NCBI GenBank assembly: GCA_029256485.1
Contig: JAQSXU010000239.1
Coordinates: 1 to 5,089 of the forward strand
Length of the DNA stretch: 5,089 bases
Direction: 5' to 3'
Source of the DNA: Clostridiaceae bacterium
Lineage (GTDB): Bacteria; Bacillota_A; Clostridia; Clostridiales; Clostridiaceae
Numbering within the stretch: the first letter of the stretch is position 1; each line of letters starts with the position of its first letter. This document shows, in pieces, positions 1-5,089 of the stretch. The notes under the pieces are model-generated. The model made no database searches. It had not been told where the DNA came from and saw only the letters and a program-made list of their open reading frames with translations. Both the position numbers and the translations under genes were made by a program.

Positions 1-174
1 TCTATCATAATTTCCTAAACCACTCATAGAAATTTTAGGTATCTTTATCTCTTTTCCACCTTTATATATAACTTGTCCAGCATTTGCTTCCATCCATCCT
101 GAAGTTGCTCCTGCTACTGCCTGTGTATCCAATGCATTTTGAAATAAACTTGTGTATTCTATATTGTTTGCCAT
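1..174 (-). CDS. Phage major capsid protein, N-terminal part (runs off window)
   Basis: The first 58 codons of a gene continuing past base 1. The protein begins MANNIEYTSLFQNALD and continues with AVAGATSGWMEANAG and a GGKEIKIPKISMSGLGNYDR segment. This start (about 10 polar residues, an alpha-helical stretch, then ATSGWME, a GGxEIKIP strand and a YDR end) is typical of HK97-fold major capsid proteins of clostridial and related phages, which form the hexamers and pentamers of the icosahedral head. The ATG at 172-174 is supported by an AAAGAGGT Shine-Dalgarno site at 184-191, 10 bases upstream of the start. It lies directly downstream of the scaffold-like gene, the expected order. The 77 bases between them (175-251) are AT-rich, with no clear terminator or promoter. 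The identification rests on the N-terminus and the context only; the fold-defining core is outside the window. Confidence 0.85.
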   Translation of the reverse strand, partial: MANNIEYTSLFQNALDTQAVAGATSGWMEANAGQVIYKGGKEIKIPKISMSGLGNYDR

Positions 175-183
175 TATTAAATT

Positions 184-191
184 ACCTCTTT
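184..191 (-). promoter_or_regulatory. Ribosome binding site of the major capsid gene
   Basis: AAAGAGGT on the minus strand, ten bases before the ATG at 172-174. It supports that start and separate high-level translation of the capsid gene. Confidence 0.6.
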
Positions 192-251
192 CTTATATAA
201 ATTTATTTTTTTATTTCTTGTTCTTTTAAGACTACAATTACAAAAAGTCAT

Positions 252-548
252 TTATTTTAATCCAAAATATTTATTAATTTCAGCTTGTGCCTGTTCTTTT
301 GCACTTAAATTTGTATTACCTTTTGGTGGTTTATACCCGCCTTTGAGTCTTTCTTCTGCTAAAGAATTAACTTTAGTATTTAAAACATTCTCTAAGCTTT
401 CTAAATTCTTAGTTGTTGATTCTTCATCTTGTCCAATAAAATAATCCACTAATTCACTAGGTAATTTCATTAATTCTTTCAGTAAGTTCTCTAATTTGCT
501 TTTGTTCCTCTGTTTCCTGTGGATTAGCTTTCTTAACTGCCTCATCAA
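252..548 (-). pseudogene. C-terminal remnant of the scaffold-like protein
   Basis: An open frame with a nominal TTG at 546-548 (the frame is open back to a TAG at 582-584). Only the part from about 470 downward looks like the family: LPSELVDYFIGQDEES, then a helical LESLENVLNTKVNSLAEERL stretch, then LKGGYKPPKGNTN and a helical end. The first 20 or so residues (RQLRKLIHRKQRNK) are an out-of-frame reading of the N-terminal fragment and are not family-like. Neither the TTG, the ATG beside it, nor the ATG at 468-470 has a recognisable Shine-Dalgarno site, so independent translation is doubtful. It is best read as the detached tail of the scaffold gene. Confidence 0.5.
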
Positions 549-765
549 TAAGTTTTTGAAGGTTATTTGTTTTCCATGTTTCTAAAGACTTAGAACTATG
601 TTTATCCTTCTCACTGTCCATAAAGCTTTTAAAGTTTGGATCATTGTTAACTTTCTCCTTAAACACATCTAAATTTGTAAATCCATTTAAGAATCCTTTA
701 ACATCCTCACCATCTTTATTTGTTTCAAAATATGTTTTTACCTCATCAAAATTTTCAATTGCCAT
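457..765 (-). CDS. N-terminal 102 residues of the scaffold-like protein
   Basis: This is the part of the scaffold gene that can be translated from its own signals. The ATG at 763-765 follows an AAAGGAG site at 776-782, ten bases upstream. The 102-residue product is acidic and helical. It starts MAIENFDEVKTYFETNKDGE, has a central LETWKTNNLQKLIDEAVKKA helix at about residues 61-80 and a glutamate-rich NPQETEEQKQIRELTERI stretch at about 81-98, and stops at TAG (457-459). The LETWK-NNL and ETEEQKQIRELTE patterns are what I know from clostridial DUF4355 scaffolds. The C-terminal segment that includes the presumed capsid-interaction tail is missing, so alone it is unlikely to work as a scaffold. 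Annotation pipelines may call it as a short hypothetical protein. Confidence 0.65.
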   Translation of the reverse strand: MAIENFDEVKTYFETNKDGEDVKGFLNGFTNLDVFKEKVNNDPNFKSFMDSEKDKHSSKSLETWKTNNLQKLIDEAVKKANPQETEEQKQIRELTERINEIT

Positions 766-775
766 ATTATAAATT

Positions 776-782
776 CTCCTTT
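776..782 (-). promoter_or_regulatory. Ribosome binding site of the scaffold-like gene
   Basis: AAAGGAG on the minus strand, ten bases before the ATG at 763-765. It fixes the start of the N-terminal fragment. Confidence 0.6.
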
Positions 783-832
783 CGCCCTTCTAACCTCAAT
801 AGACTAGAAACGCATCAAAAATTTTTTTATAT

Positions 833-862
833 GTTCTTTTAGTTCTACTTCATACAAAGAAC
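833..862 (-). repeat. Inverted repeat in the gap between the minor head and scaffold genes
   Basis: On the minus strand, GTTCTTT (862-856) can pair with AAAGAAC (839-833), leaving a 16-base loop. The same GTTCT can also pair with a nearer AGAAC (846-842), so two mutually exclusive hairpins are possible. A run of seven A and five T follows (828-817). The stem is short and AT-rich and the T-run is weak, so a functional terminator or attenuator is only a possibility. The rest of the 133-base gap (766-898) holds no gene, and the only ribosome binding site is the one at 776-782. Confidence 0.25.
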
Positions 863-898
863 CCGTTGTAATTTATTTTTTCATAATAAAAAACACTA

Positions 899-1804
899 CT
901 AATTAGCAGTGCTACTATCATTTATTCCTTTATTTTTTAACCATGTTCCATAATCTTGATAATCAATTAATTGTCTGCTCTCATTGTCTAATCTTTTGCT
1001 TGGTATCCATCCTGTATATGGAATATTTAAAAGTACACATCTACATAAAGGATGTAAAGGTGGCATAGGATGATCCTCATTAATGTCCCATACTTTACCA
1101 TCATAACTTGCATCAAGTGTTGCTGTCTTCATGTCTAAAGTAGCTGACCACATTACTTGCTCACAACCAGAATTTTTACCTATTTCAAGTTGTGCCTCCG
1201 CTGCATTTCTAGCAACTTCTGTTCTGACAAGTCTCCTACTTTCATAAGCAGTAACCCCAAAAGTATCTTTTATTTCTTTAGATATTTTATCTATTGTAGT
1301 TTTTCCTGTACTCGCTTCGTTAATAAGTCTATATAATTTATCTATCATACTTGCTTTATTTTTCCATATTCTATCTGAAAACATTTCTCCTTTATAAACA
1401 CGATTTACTTCTGTATCTATAAATTCTTTCTTTAATATAGAAAAATTTGTATCAATATTAATTCCAAAGCCTTCCATAACATAAGCACTTTTATAATATG
1501 TATCTTTCCATGTCTGTTCCAATATATCTGTGACCTTATTTATTTCAGTTTCACCTAAATCTTTTCCTATTTCGGTTAATTTAGATTTAATATCATCCAA
1601 TATTTTATTTTTCTCAAATGGTGTTAGTTTTAATAAGCCATCTAAAGCATATTTTACATATAACAATGCTACAATAGTTAATATTTCATCTAATTTATCA
1701 TTCTGCTGCTTATATATATCTTGCATTTGAGAATCAGCATAATCTTCACTATCTAAACGAATTTGTTCTATAGTATCCTTATACTGTTTATCTATATTAG
1801 CCAT
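899..1804 (-). CDS. Phage minor head protein, SPP1 gp7 family (head morphogenesis)
   Basis: A 301-residue protein of the SPP1 gp7 / Mu gpF-like head morphogenesis family. These are minor capsid proteins that bind the portal and are needed for correct head assembly or DNA delivery. The N-terminal half (about 1-160) is mostly predicted helix and charged. The diagnostic C-terminal part has RRLVRTEVARNAAEAQ (190-205), WSATLDMKTATLDASYDGKV (219-238) and the PPLHPLCRCVLL motif (248-259), close to the family's PPxHPxCRC consensus. Many relatives have cysteines in the RTxxxCxxxDGK stretch before this; here the equivalent reads KTATLDASYDGK without cysteine. The length is usual for the family, and there is no fused toxin or transferase domain after the motif, only a 42-residue tail. 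The ATG at 1802-1804 lies inside the portal gene's last codons, an 8-base overlap, with a weak GGTGGT site at 1809-1814. This points to translational coupling with the portal. Confidence 0.9.
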   Translation of the reverse strand: MANIDKQYKDTIEQIRLDSEDYADSQMQDIYKQQNDKLDEILTIVALLYVKYALDGLLKLTPFEKNKILDDIKSKLTEIGKDLGETEINKVTDILEQTWKDTYYKSAYVMEGFGINIDTNFSILKKEFIDTEVNRVYKGEMFSDRIWKNKASMIDKLYRLINEASTGKTTIDKISKEIKDTFGVTAYESRRLVRTEVARNAAEAQLEIGKNSGCEQVMWSATLDMKTATLDASYDGKVWDINEDHPMPPLHPLCRCVLLNIPYTGWIPSKRLDNESRQLIDYQDYGTWLKNKGINDSSTAN

Positions 1805-3125
1805 TTATACCACCACTTTGATTTCCAGCATTATTCAACAAACTATTACCTATAGATGTAGCCTTGTTTTCTTCCTCAATTTGCTTCATTTCAGCATCAG
1901 TATTAGATACAAAACTTAATTGACTTAATCCAGTTTTAATAGAAAGCTTACCATTTAATTGGCTGATTACTTGCGATACCATCAAATCATCACTAGGGAT
2001 ATTTGGAGTAAATTTAACATCTATATCCATCCAGTCATAATTTTTATTAGCCTTAATTTTTAGATATTCAAATAAAAACTGTAATCTTAACTTAATAGCA
2101 TCAGTAAGAGCCTGTATGTTATCAGTACATTTTTGTTCTAAGGATATAAGTCTATTTTTTAAAGCTAGACTAGATGTATTTGAAGCTAATTTTTCATTAT
2201 GATTGATATGGCTTGATAGTTGATACATCTTATCTTCCTGTGTAGATAAAGTGTTCTGAATGAAGCTATCATTTATATTTTTTATAATCCAAGAAATATC
2301 TGAATCTTTAGTTGGTAAATTCAATACACCTTGTTCCTTCATCTTATCTAAATCTGTTTTACCATTTTCATCTTGTGTTGTATCATCTAATTCAGCACCT
2401 ACTATTTTAAGATAGGCATTTCTGAAATCAGATATTTCATTAGTAATATCTGACAAATTGGTAGAATAAGCATCCTGTAAGTCTTTTATCTTTTTATATA
2501 AACTCTCATAATAAGAACCCACTCTAACAATAGACACTGGTACTTTAGAAAATATATTTGCATCCACATTAGAATCTTTTATCAACTGAAAACTTGAACC
2601 AGTACAGGTATAATGTGTGATATCTGTATCTGTATAAACATCTGCATATAATGTCCTTGATTCATCAAATTTCTTATAGAAGAATCTTATAAATAATTCT
2701 ATGTTTCCAAAATCATCTTCTAATATATAAGAATCCTGTGGTGTACATATAAGGCTATTAAATAAACCATTAGAATCTACATAAGCTAACTCATAAGCTT
2801 CATTATATATAAGAGCCTGCTTACACAATTCTTTATCATGACCTGTTTTCCAATGTTTAAAATTTAATCTTATATCTTCAATAATATTAGAATCATTGGT
2901 GTGACTGCTATAAGTTACTGGATTACCACAGCAATAGTTAGCTTCTTCATTTATAAATTTTTGTATGAAATTACAATTAATTTTATTGTTAGATCTTTTA
3001 GTAACCATTTTATAATTGAGCATTGCATCTGTATATCCATCATAATATCTTCTCATTTTCTGATATCTATGTAATTTTAAATCAAAATCTGTTTTACATT
3101 GTGTTAATAAATTATTATCTATCAA
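1797..3125 (-). CDS. Phage portal protein, SPP1 gp6-like
   Basis: A 442-residue portal protein. Twelve copies form the ring at one capsid vertex through which DNA enters and leaves, and which anchors the terminase and later the tail. Family signs run through the whole protein: the N-terminal RRYYDGYTDAM (25-35) and the N-x7-INEEANYCCGNPV region (about 52-70); a helical stem-like stretch IKDLQDAYSTNLSDITNEIS (213-232) followed by FRNAYLKIVG; the SSLALKNRL helix (318-326); and the C-terminal FTPNIPSDD (372-380), LSIKTGLSQLSFVSNTDAE (394-412) and a KQIEEEN end. The last matches the usual pattern of G-x-IS-x-x-T-x-L-x-x-LP with a following D-x-x-x-E. It is a little shorter than SPP1 gp6 (about 500 residues) but looks complete. 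The start is TTG at 3123-3125, because AGGGGAGGTG (3131-3140) sits just upstream and the next methionine is at residue 24. It begins 13 bases after terL ends and overlaps the next gene by 8 bases, so it lies in one operon with both. Confidence 0.93.
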   Translation of the reverse strand: MIDNNLLTQCKTDFDLKLHRYQKMRRYYDGYTDAMLNYKMVTKRSNNKINCNFIQKFINEEANYCCGNPVTYSSHTNDSNIIEDIRLNFKHWKTGHDKELCKQALIYNEAYELAYVDSNGLFNSLICTPQDSYILEDDFGNIELFIRFFYKKFDESRTLYADVYTDTDITHYTCTGSSFQLIKDSNVDANIFSKVPVSIVRVGSYYESLYKKIKDLQDAYSTNLSDITNEISDFRNAYLKIVGAELDDTTQDENGKTDLDKMKEQGVLNLPTKDSDISWIIKNINDSFIQNTLSTQEDKMYQLSSHINHNEKLASNTSSLALKNRLISLEQKCTDNIQALTDAIKLRLQFLFEYLKIKANKNYDWMDIDVKFTPNIPSDDLMVSQVISQLNGKLSIKTGLSQLSFVSNTDAEMKQIEEENKATSIGNSLLNNAGNQSGGING

Positions 3126-3130
3126 TATTT

Positions 3131-3140
3131 CACCTCCCCT
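3131..3140 (-). promoter_or_regulatory. Strong ribosome binding site that fixes the TTG start of the portal gene
   Basis: AGGGGAGGTG on the minus strand, with seven bases between GGAGG and the TTG at 3123-3125. It overlaps the terminase stop codon (3139-3141), so translation of the two genes may be coupled. It decides in favour of a TTG start, since no ATG is nearby. Confidence 0.75.
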
Positions 3141-4932
3141 ATAATCCTAGCTTTCTTCTATCTAAAATCTTTATTTTTTGTATAACTTCTATAGAATCAA
3201 TTCTATGTACGAACTCTGCAACGGCATCATTGCTATCATCGTGTAAAGAATACATTTGTCCACTAAACTCTTTGAATTGATTTATGAATTCTTCATCTTC
3301 TTTATTAAATATGATAGATCCACTATTTACATCATCAACTATTGCAGATATTTTTTGGTCTTTATTTTTTCTCTGCATTTCATTTATAAATGTAAAATTT
3401 CGTCTTTTTAATTCATTATCTTTTGCAATTAATTCTTTTATTTTAATTAAATCACTGCCTTGGTAAGTGTTTTTTTCTACATAGATATATGTTATATCTG
3501 AATAATCCTTTAATAATTTAATTACTTTATTGCAATAATTATTAAAGCTTAACTTCTCTATAATACCTTTTCTTACATATTTAAAGTCATTATCTGCTTT
3601 ACTCCCTACTACGAAAGCAGAATAATCACTATTTCTACCAGTAGTACTTGCAGGGTCAACGCATAACATTGTTTTTAAAAATGTATTGGATTCAATTTCT
3701 TTTACAGATTGTTTCCTTATAGATTTGAACCACTTTTCACCTATATTCTTACAATCACACATTAATTCTTGCAAAAATGCAGTTCTTTTATTGAAGTATT
3801 TTTGCGATAGTTTGTCACATTCATATTTTTCCCATATTGTAGGGAATTCCATATCTCTTTTATGTTCTAAATAATACTCTTTAAGCATTATATCTTTATC
3901 CTCTTTAGGTATTTTAGTATTCATTAATATAGTTTTATAATGTTGCCAATATTTATTTTCTTCAAAATACTTATCTACATCAAAATTAACTACTGATTTA
4001 TGAAATACCTTAAATGTAGCATCTTCTCTTATAGTATTAATAAAATCATCTGGAGCAAGTGGTGTTCCTATAATAATAAATTTACTTGCGGATTTAATTT
4101 TCTTTCCATCTCTTATAACTACTGAATCTCCAACTTCTGTAATTTCTTTATAATATTTATTTAGTACCTTTTCTTTTGCTCCATCTGATAATATATCATC
4201 TTCACTTAATACATCATCACAAATTACCACAGAAGGTCTGAATATTCCATCTACACAACCGTAAGTTGTACCTCTTACACTACTACCCCAACTAAAAGCA
4301 CTTATTTTGGAATTATTTGTTAATTCTAATTCTTGCTTATTAACTGTTCTAGTTTTTTTATCAATTAATTTCCCAAAACTTTTAACTATGTATTTATTAC
4401 CTAATATTTTTCTAGTATCTGCCACAAATTGAACAGCATCATCCTCTTTATTACCTATTACAATCGTATACCGTGATTTATTGAAACAATGTATGTAACA
4501 TGATAATGTCTTATTTATAATAGTAGATTTACTACAGCCTCTCGGGAGTATAAATTCTTCATTATCATATTTATCTTCAATAAACATTTTCTGTAGCTCT
4601 TTCCAAATTTGTAAATGAACAGGTGCTAAATTACGTGCTGTATTATTATCTTTAGGTATAAATGTATCCTGGAGGTAATAGACACAAAAGAATTCGAAAT
4701 TAACTTGTGCTAATTGAACTGCTAGGGAATTATTACCAAATAGGTTGTTCGAATGGGATATTATCATTTCTTGGGCTTGTTTTTCAGCTTGTTTCAGGTT
4801 TAATCCAGTGGATATTAATTGTTTTGTAGCATATTTATATAAGAGATAACGGTTAAATTCATCACTGTTACCATTATCGTCTTCTTTAAATTCTATATCA
4901 TCATATTTTATATTAATTACCTCCCTTCCCAA
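3139..4932 (-). CDS. terL: Phage terminase large subunit (ATPase and nuclease)
   Basis: A protein of up to 597 residues: the motor that pumps phage DNA through the portal into the procapsid and cuts the concatemer. The N-terminal ATPase has a Walker A-type loop LPRGCSKST (129-137; K135), an SWGSSVRGTTYG segment (214-225) as seen between the Walker motifs of TerL proteins, Walker B VVICDD (235-240) and a coupling motif IIIGTPL (286-292). The C-terminal RNase H-like nuclease has its acidic residues in MLCVDPAST (D426), YVEKNTYQ (E486) and SNDAVAEF (D569). All catalytic motifs are present, so I infer an active enzyme. Length is in the usual range or slightly long. The start is uncertain: the TTG at 4930-4932 has no upstream Shine-Dalgarno site, whereas GGGAGG at 4920-4925 lies inside the frame, eight bases before an ATA at 4909-4911. 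The first clear ATG is at about residue 56. The stop is 13 bases before the portal start. Confidence 0.93.
   Translation of the reverse strand: MGREVINIKYDDIEFKEDDNGNSDEFNRYLLYKYATKQLISTGLNLKQAEKQAQEMIISHSNNLFGNNSLAVQLAQVNFEFFCVYYLQDTFIPKDNNTARNLAPVHLQIWKELQKMFIEDKYDNEEFILPRGCSKSTIINKTLSCYIHCFNKSRYTIVIGNKEDDAVQFVADTRKILGNKYIVKSFGKLIDKKTRTVNKQELELTNNSKISAFSWGSSVRGTTYGCVDGIFRPSVVICDDVLSEDDILSDGAKEKVLNKYYKEITEVGDSVVIRDGKKIKSASKFIIIGTPLAPDDFINTIREDATFKVFHKSVVNFDVDKYFEENKYWQHYKTILMNTKIPKEDKDIMLKEYYLEHKRDMEFPTIWEKYECDKLSQKYFNKRTAFLQELMCDCKNIGEKWFKSIRKQSVKEIESNTFLKTMLCVDPASTTGRNSDYSAFVVGSKADNDFKYVRKGIIEKLSFNNYCNKVIKLLKDYSDITYIYVEKNTYQGSDLIKIKELIAKDNELKRRNFTFINEMQRKNKDQKISAIVDDVNSGSIIFNKEDEEFINQFKEFSGQMYSLHDDSNDAVAEFVHRIDSIEVIQKIKILDRRKLGL
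4920..4925 (-). promoter_or_regulatory. Shine-Dalgarno site inside the predicted terL N-terminus
   Basis: GGGAGG followed by TAATTAAT. It lies downstream of the TTG at 4930-4932 and eight bases before an in-frame ATA (4909-4911). An in-frame ATT at 4915-4917 is too close. The only nearby ATG (4902-4904) is in another frame and meets a TAG after three codons. The site is as strong as the portal's, so it probably guides terL translation, but the start codon it serves is unclear. Confidence 0.5.
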
Positions 4933-5089
4933 AGTTTAAAAAATATTATAAAAAATTATCTGACTCTTTAACGGGCTATTAGCAGTCTCCCAAAAAAGAA
5001 AGCCACCCCTTAATCATTTTGTCGAATCGTGTAACATAGTAATATAACAGGTTAAATAAAAATAAGACATGGTATCTCCACATCTCATC
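4933..5089. other. Leader region upstream of terL with no clear gene
   Basis: 157 bases, less AT-rich than the genes in the part around 4970-5010. On the minus strand one frame is open from the window edge to TAA at 4979-4981 (36 codons, with hydrophobic VLFLFNLLYYYV then KMIKGWLSFLGDC). It could be the end of an upstream gene, but I recognise no family, and it does not look like a typical small terminase C-terminus. A second frame is open to TGA at about 5014-5016. An imperfect hairpin (GACT at 4987-4984 with AGTC at 4965-4962, plus two or more inner pairs) precedes a six-T run at 4955-4950, a poor terminator candidate. The heptamer TGTCGAA lies at 5020-5026 on the plus strand. A pac or cos site could also lie here, but nothing in the sequence identifies one. 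Confidence 0.4.
4945..4950 (-). promoter_or_regulatory. Possible -10 box upstream of terL
   Basis: A perfect TATAAT on the minus strand. No convincing TTGACA-like -35 is found 16-18 bases upstream (the sequence there is around GTTAAA). If used, transcription would start at about 4935-4940, almost on the TTG at 4932 and about 15 bases before the GGGAGG site. That geometry would suit translation from the later ATA better than from the TTG. Such boxes arise by chance in DNA this AT-rich. Confidence 0.25.

Larger units (their letters stand above)
252..765 (-). pseudogene. Phage scaffold-like protein (DUF4355 type), split by a frameshift
   Basis: This stretch appears to be one scaffolding-protein gene whose two halves lie in different frames. 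The upstream frame (765-457) gives an acidic N-terminal domain and a helix ending KQIRELTERINEIT before a TAG at 457-459. The downstream frame, one base ahead (a +1 shift), gives KLPSELVDYFIGQDEES, a helical part, and the lysine/glycine-rich GGYKPPKGN tail, ending at 252. DUF4355-like scaffolds normally carry all of these parts in one protein of roughly 180-210 residues, including a charged coiled coil of about 20 residues or more between the RELTE helix and the LPxELVDYF motif. Here that coiled coil is nearly absent. I infer an out-of-frame internal deletion rather than a simple one-base error. Scaffolds act inside the procapsid to guide shell assembly and then leave. Position between the gp7-like gene and the capsid gene supports the identity. 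Confidence 0.7.

Noticed and set aside
1530..1730. Plus-strand open frame of 66 codons inside the gp7-like gene
   Set aside because: It is antisense to a gene with clear family motifs, has no ribosome binding site, and its composition is that of reversed AT-rich coding DNA.
3023..3280. Plus-strand open frame of 85 codons across the portal/terL boundary
   Set aside because: It is antisense to two confident genes and their ribosome binding site, with a low-complexity hydrophobic product and no start signals.
3284..3874. Two plus-strand open frames (3284-3466 and 3686-3874) inside terL
   Set aside because: Both are antisense shadows of the terminase nuclease domain region, with no ribosome binding site or recognisable product.
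4950..4987. Hairpin plus six-T run after the stop at 4979, as an intrinsic terminator
   Set aside because: The stem has only four contiguous pairs plus interrupted inner pairs, and six bases separate it from the T-run. That is too weak to call.
4988..5008. Sigma-54-like pattern TGGC...TTGG on the minus strand upstream of terL
   Set aside because: The spacing between the GG and GC elements is off by one and the second element reads TTGGG, not TTGC. No activator site or context supports it.
5018..5032. GTCGAATC resembling a tRNA T-loop or attachment site
   Set aside because: There is no flanking T-stem, acceptor stem or anticodon arm, so no tRNA or tRNA-end att site can be supported.
1..5089. 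CRISPR arrays, insertion sequences, long direct repeats, defence or toxin genes
   Set aside because: I saw none by reading both strands. The coding space is fully taken by standard phage head and packaging genes.

Overview
The window holds part of the head and packaging module of a tailed bacteriophage, most likely a prophage in a low-GC Firmicute. Clostridium or a close relative fits best: the DNA is very AT-rich by eye, codons favour A/T third positions, Shine-Dalgarno sites are GGAGG-type, and the protein set resembles clostridial siphophage/myophage head genes. The host is an inference; no host gene is present. Every convincing gene lies on the minus strand, so transcription runs from high to low coordinates.

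Layout in transcription order: (1) 5089-4933, a mostly non-coding leader. It contains an open frame from the window edge to a stop at 4979-4981, a TGTCGAA heptamer and a TATAAT box. (2) 4932-3139, the terminase large subunit, with both its ATPase and nuclease signatures. (3) 3125-1797, an SPP1 gp6-like portal, starting at TTG behind a very strong ribosome binding site. (4) 1804-899, an SPP1 gp7-like minor head protein that overlaps the portal gene by 8 bases. (5) 898-766, a 133-base gap with small inverted repeats. (6) 765-252, a scaffold-like (DUF4355-type) gene split between two reading frames. (7) 174-1, the N-terminal 58 residues of the major capsid protein, which runs off the window.

Together these genes build and fill the head. 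The portal nucleates assembly with the gp7-like protein, the scaffold shapes the capsid-protein shell, and the terminase docks on the portal, pumps in DNA and cuts it. The order terL, portal, gp7, scaffold, capsid is the standard one for SPP1/HK97-type phages, so most of the window is conventional.

The main oddity is the scaffold gene. Its N-terminal half stops at 457-459, while the C-terminal half continues in the +1 frame. The overlap reads sensibly in both frames, which suggests an out-of-frame internal deletion. If real and not bypassed, it would probably make this phage defective. The second oddity is the terminase start: the only strong ribosome binding site lies inside the predicted N-terminus and is ideally spaced from an ATA codon. 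No clear small terminase gene is visible next to terL, and I saw no undescribed defence, mobile or RNA system.
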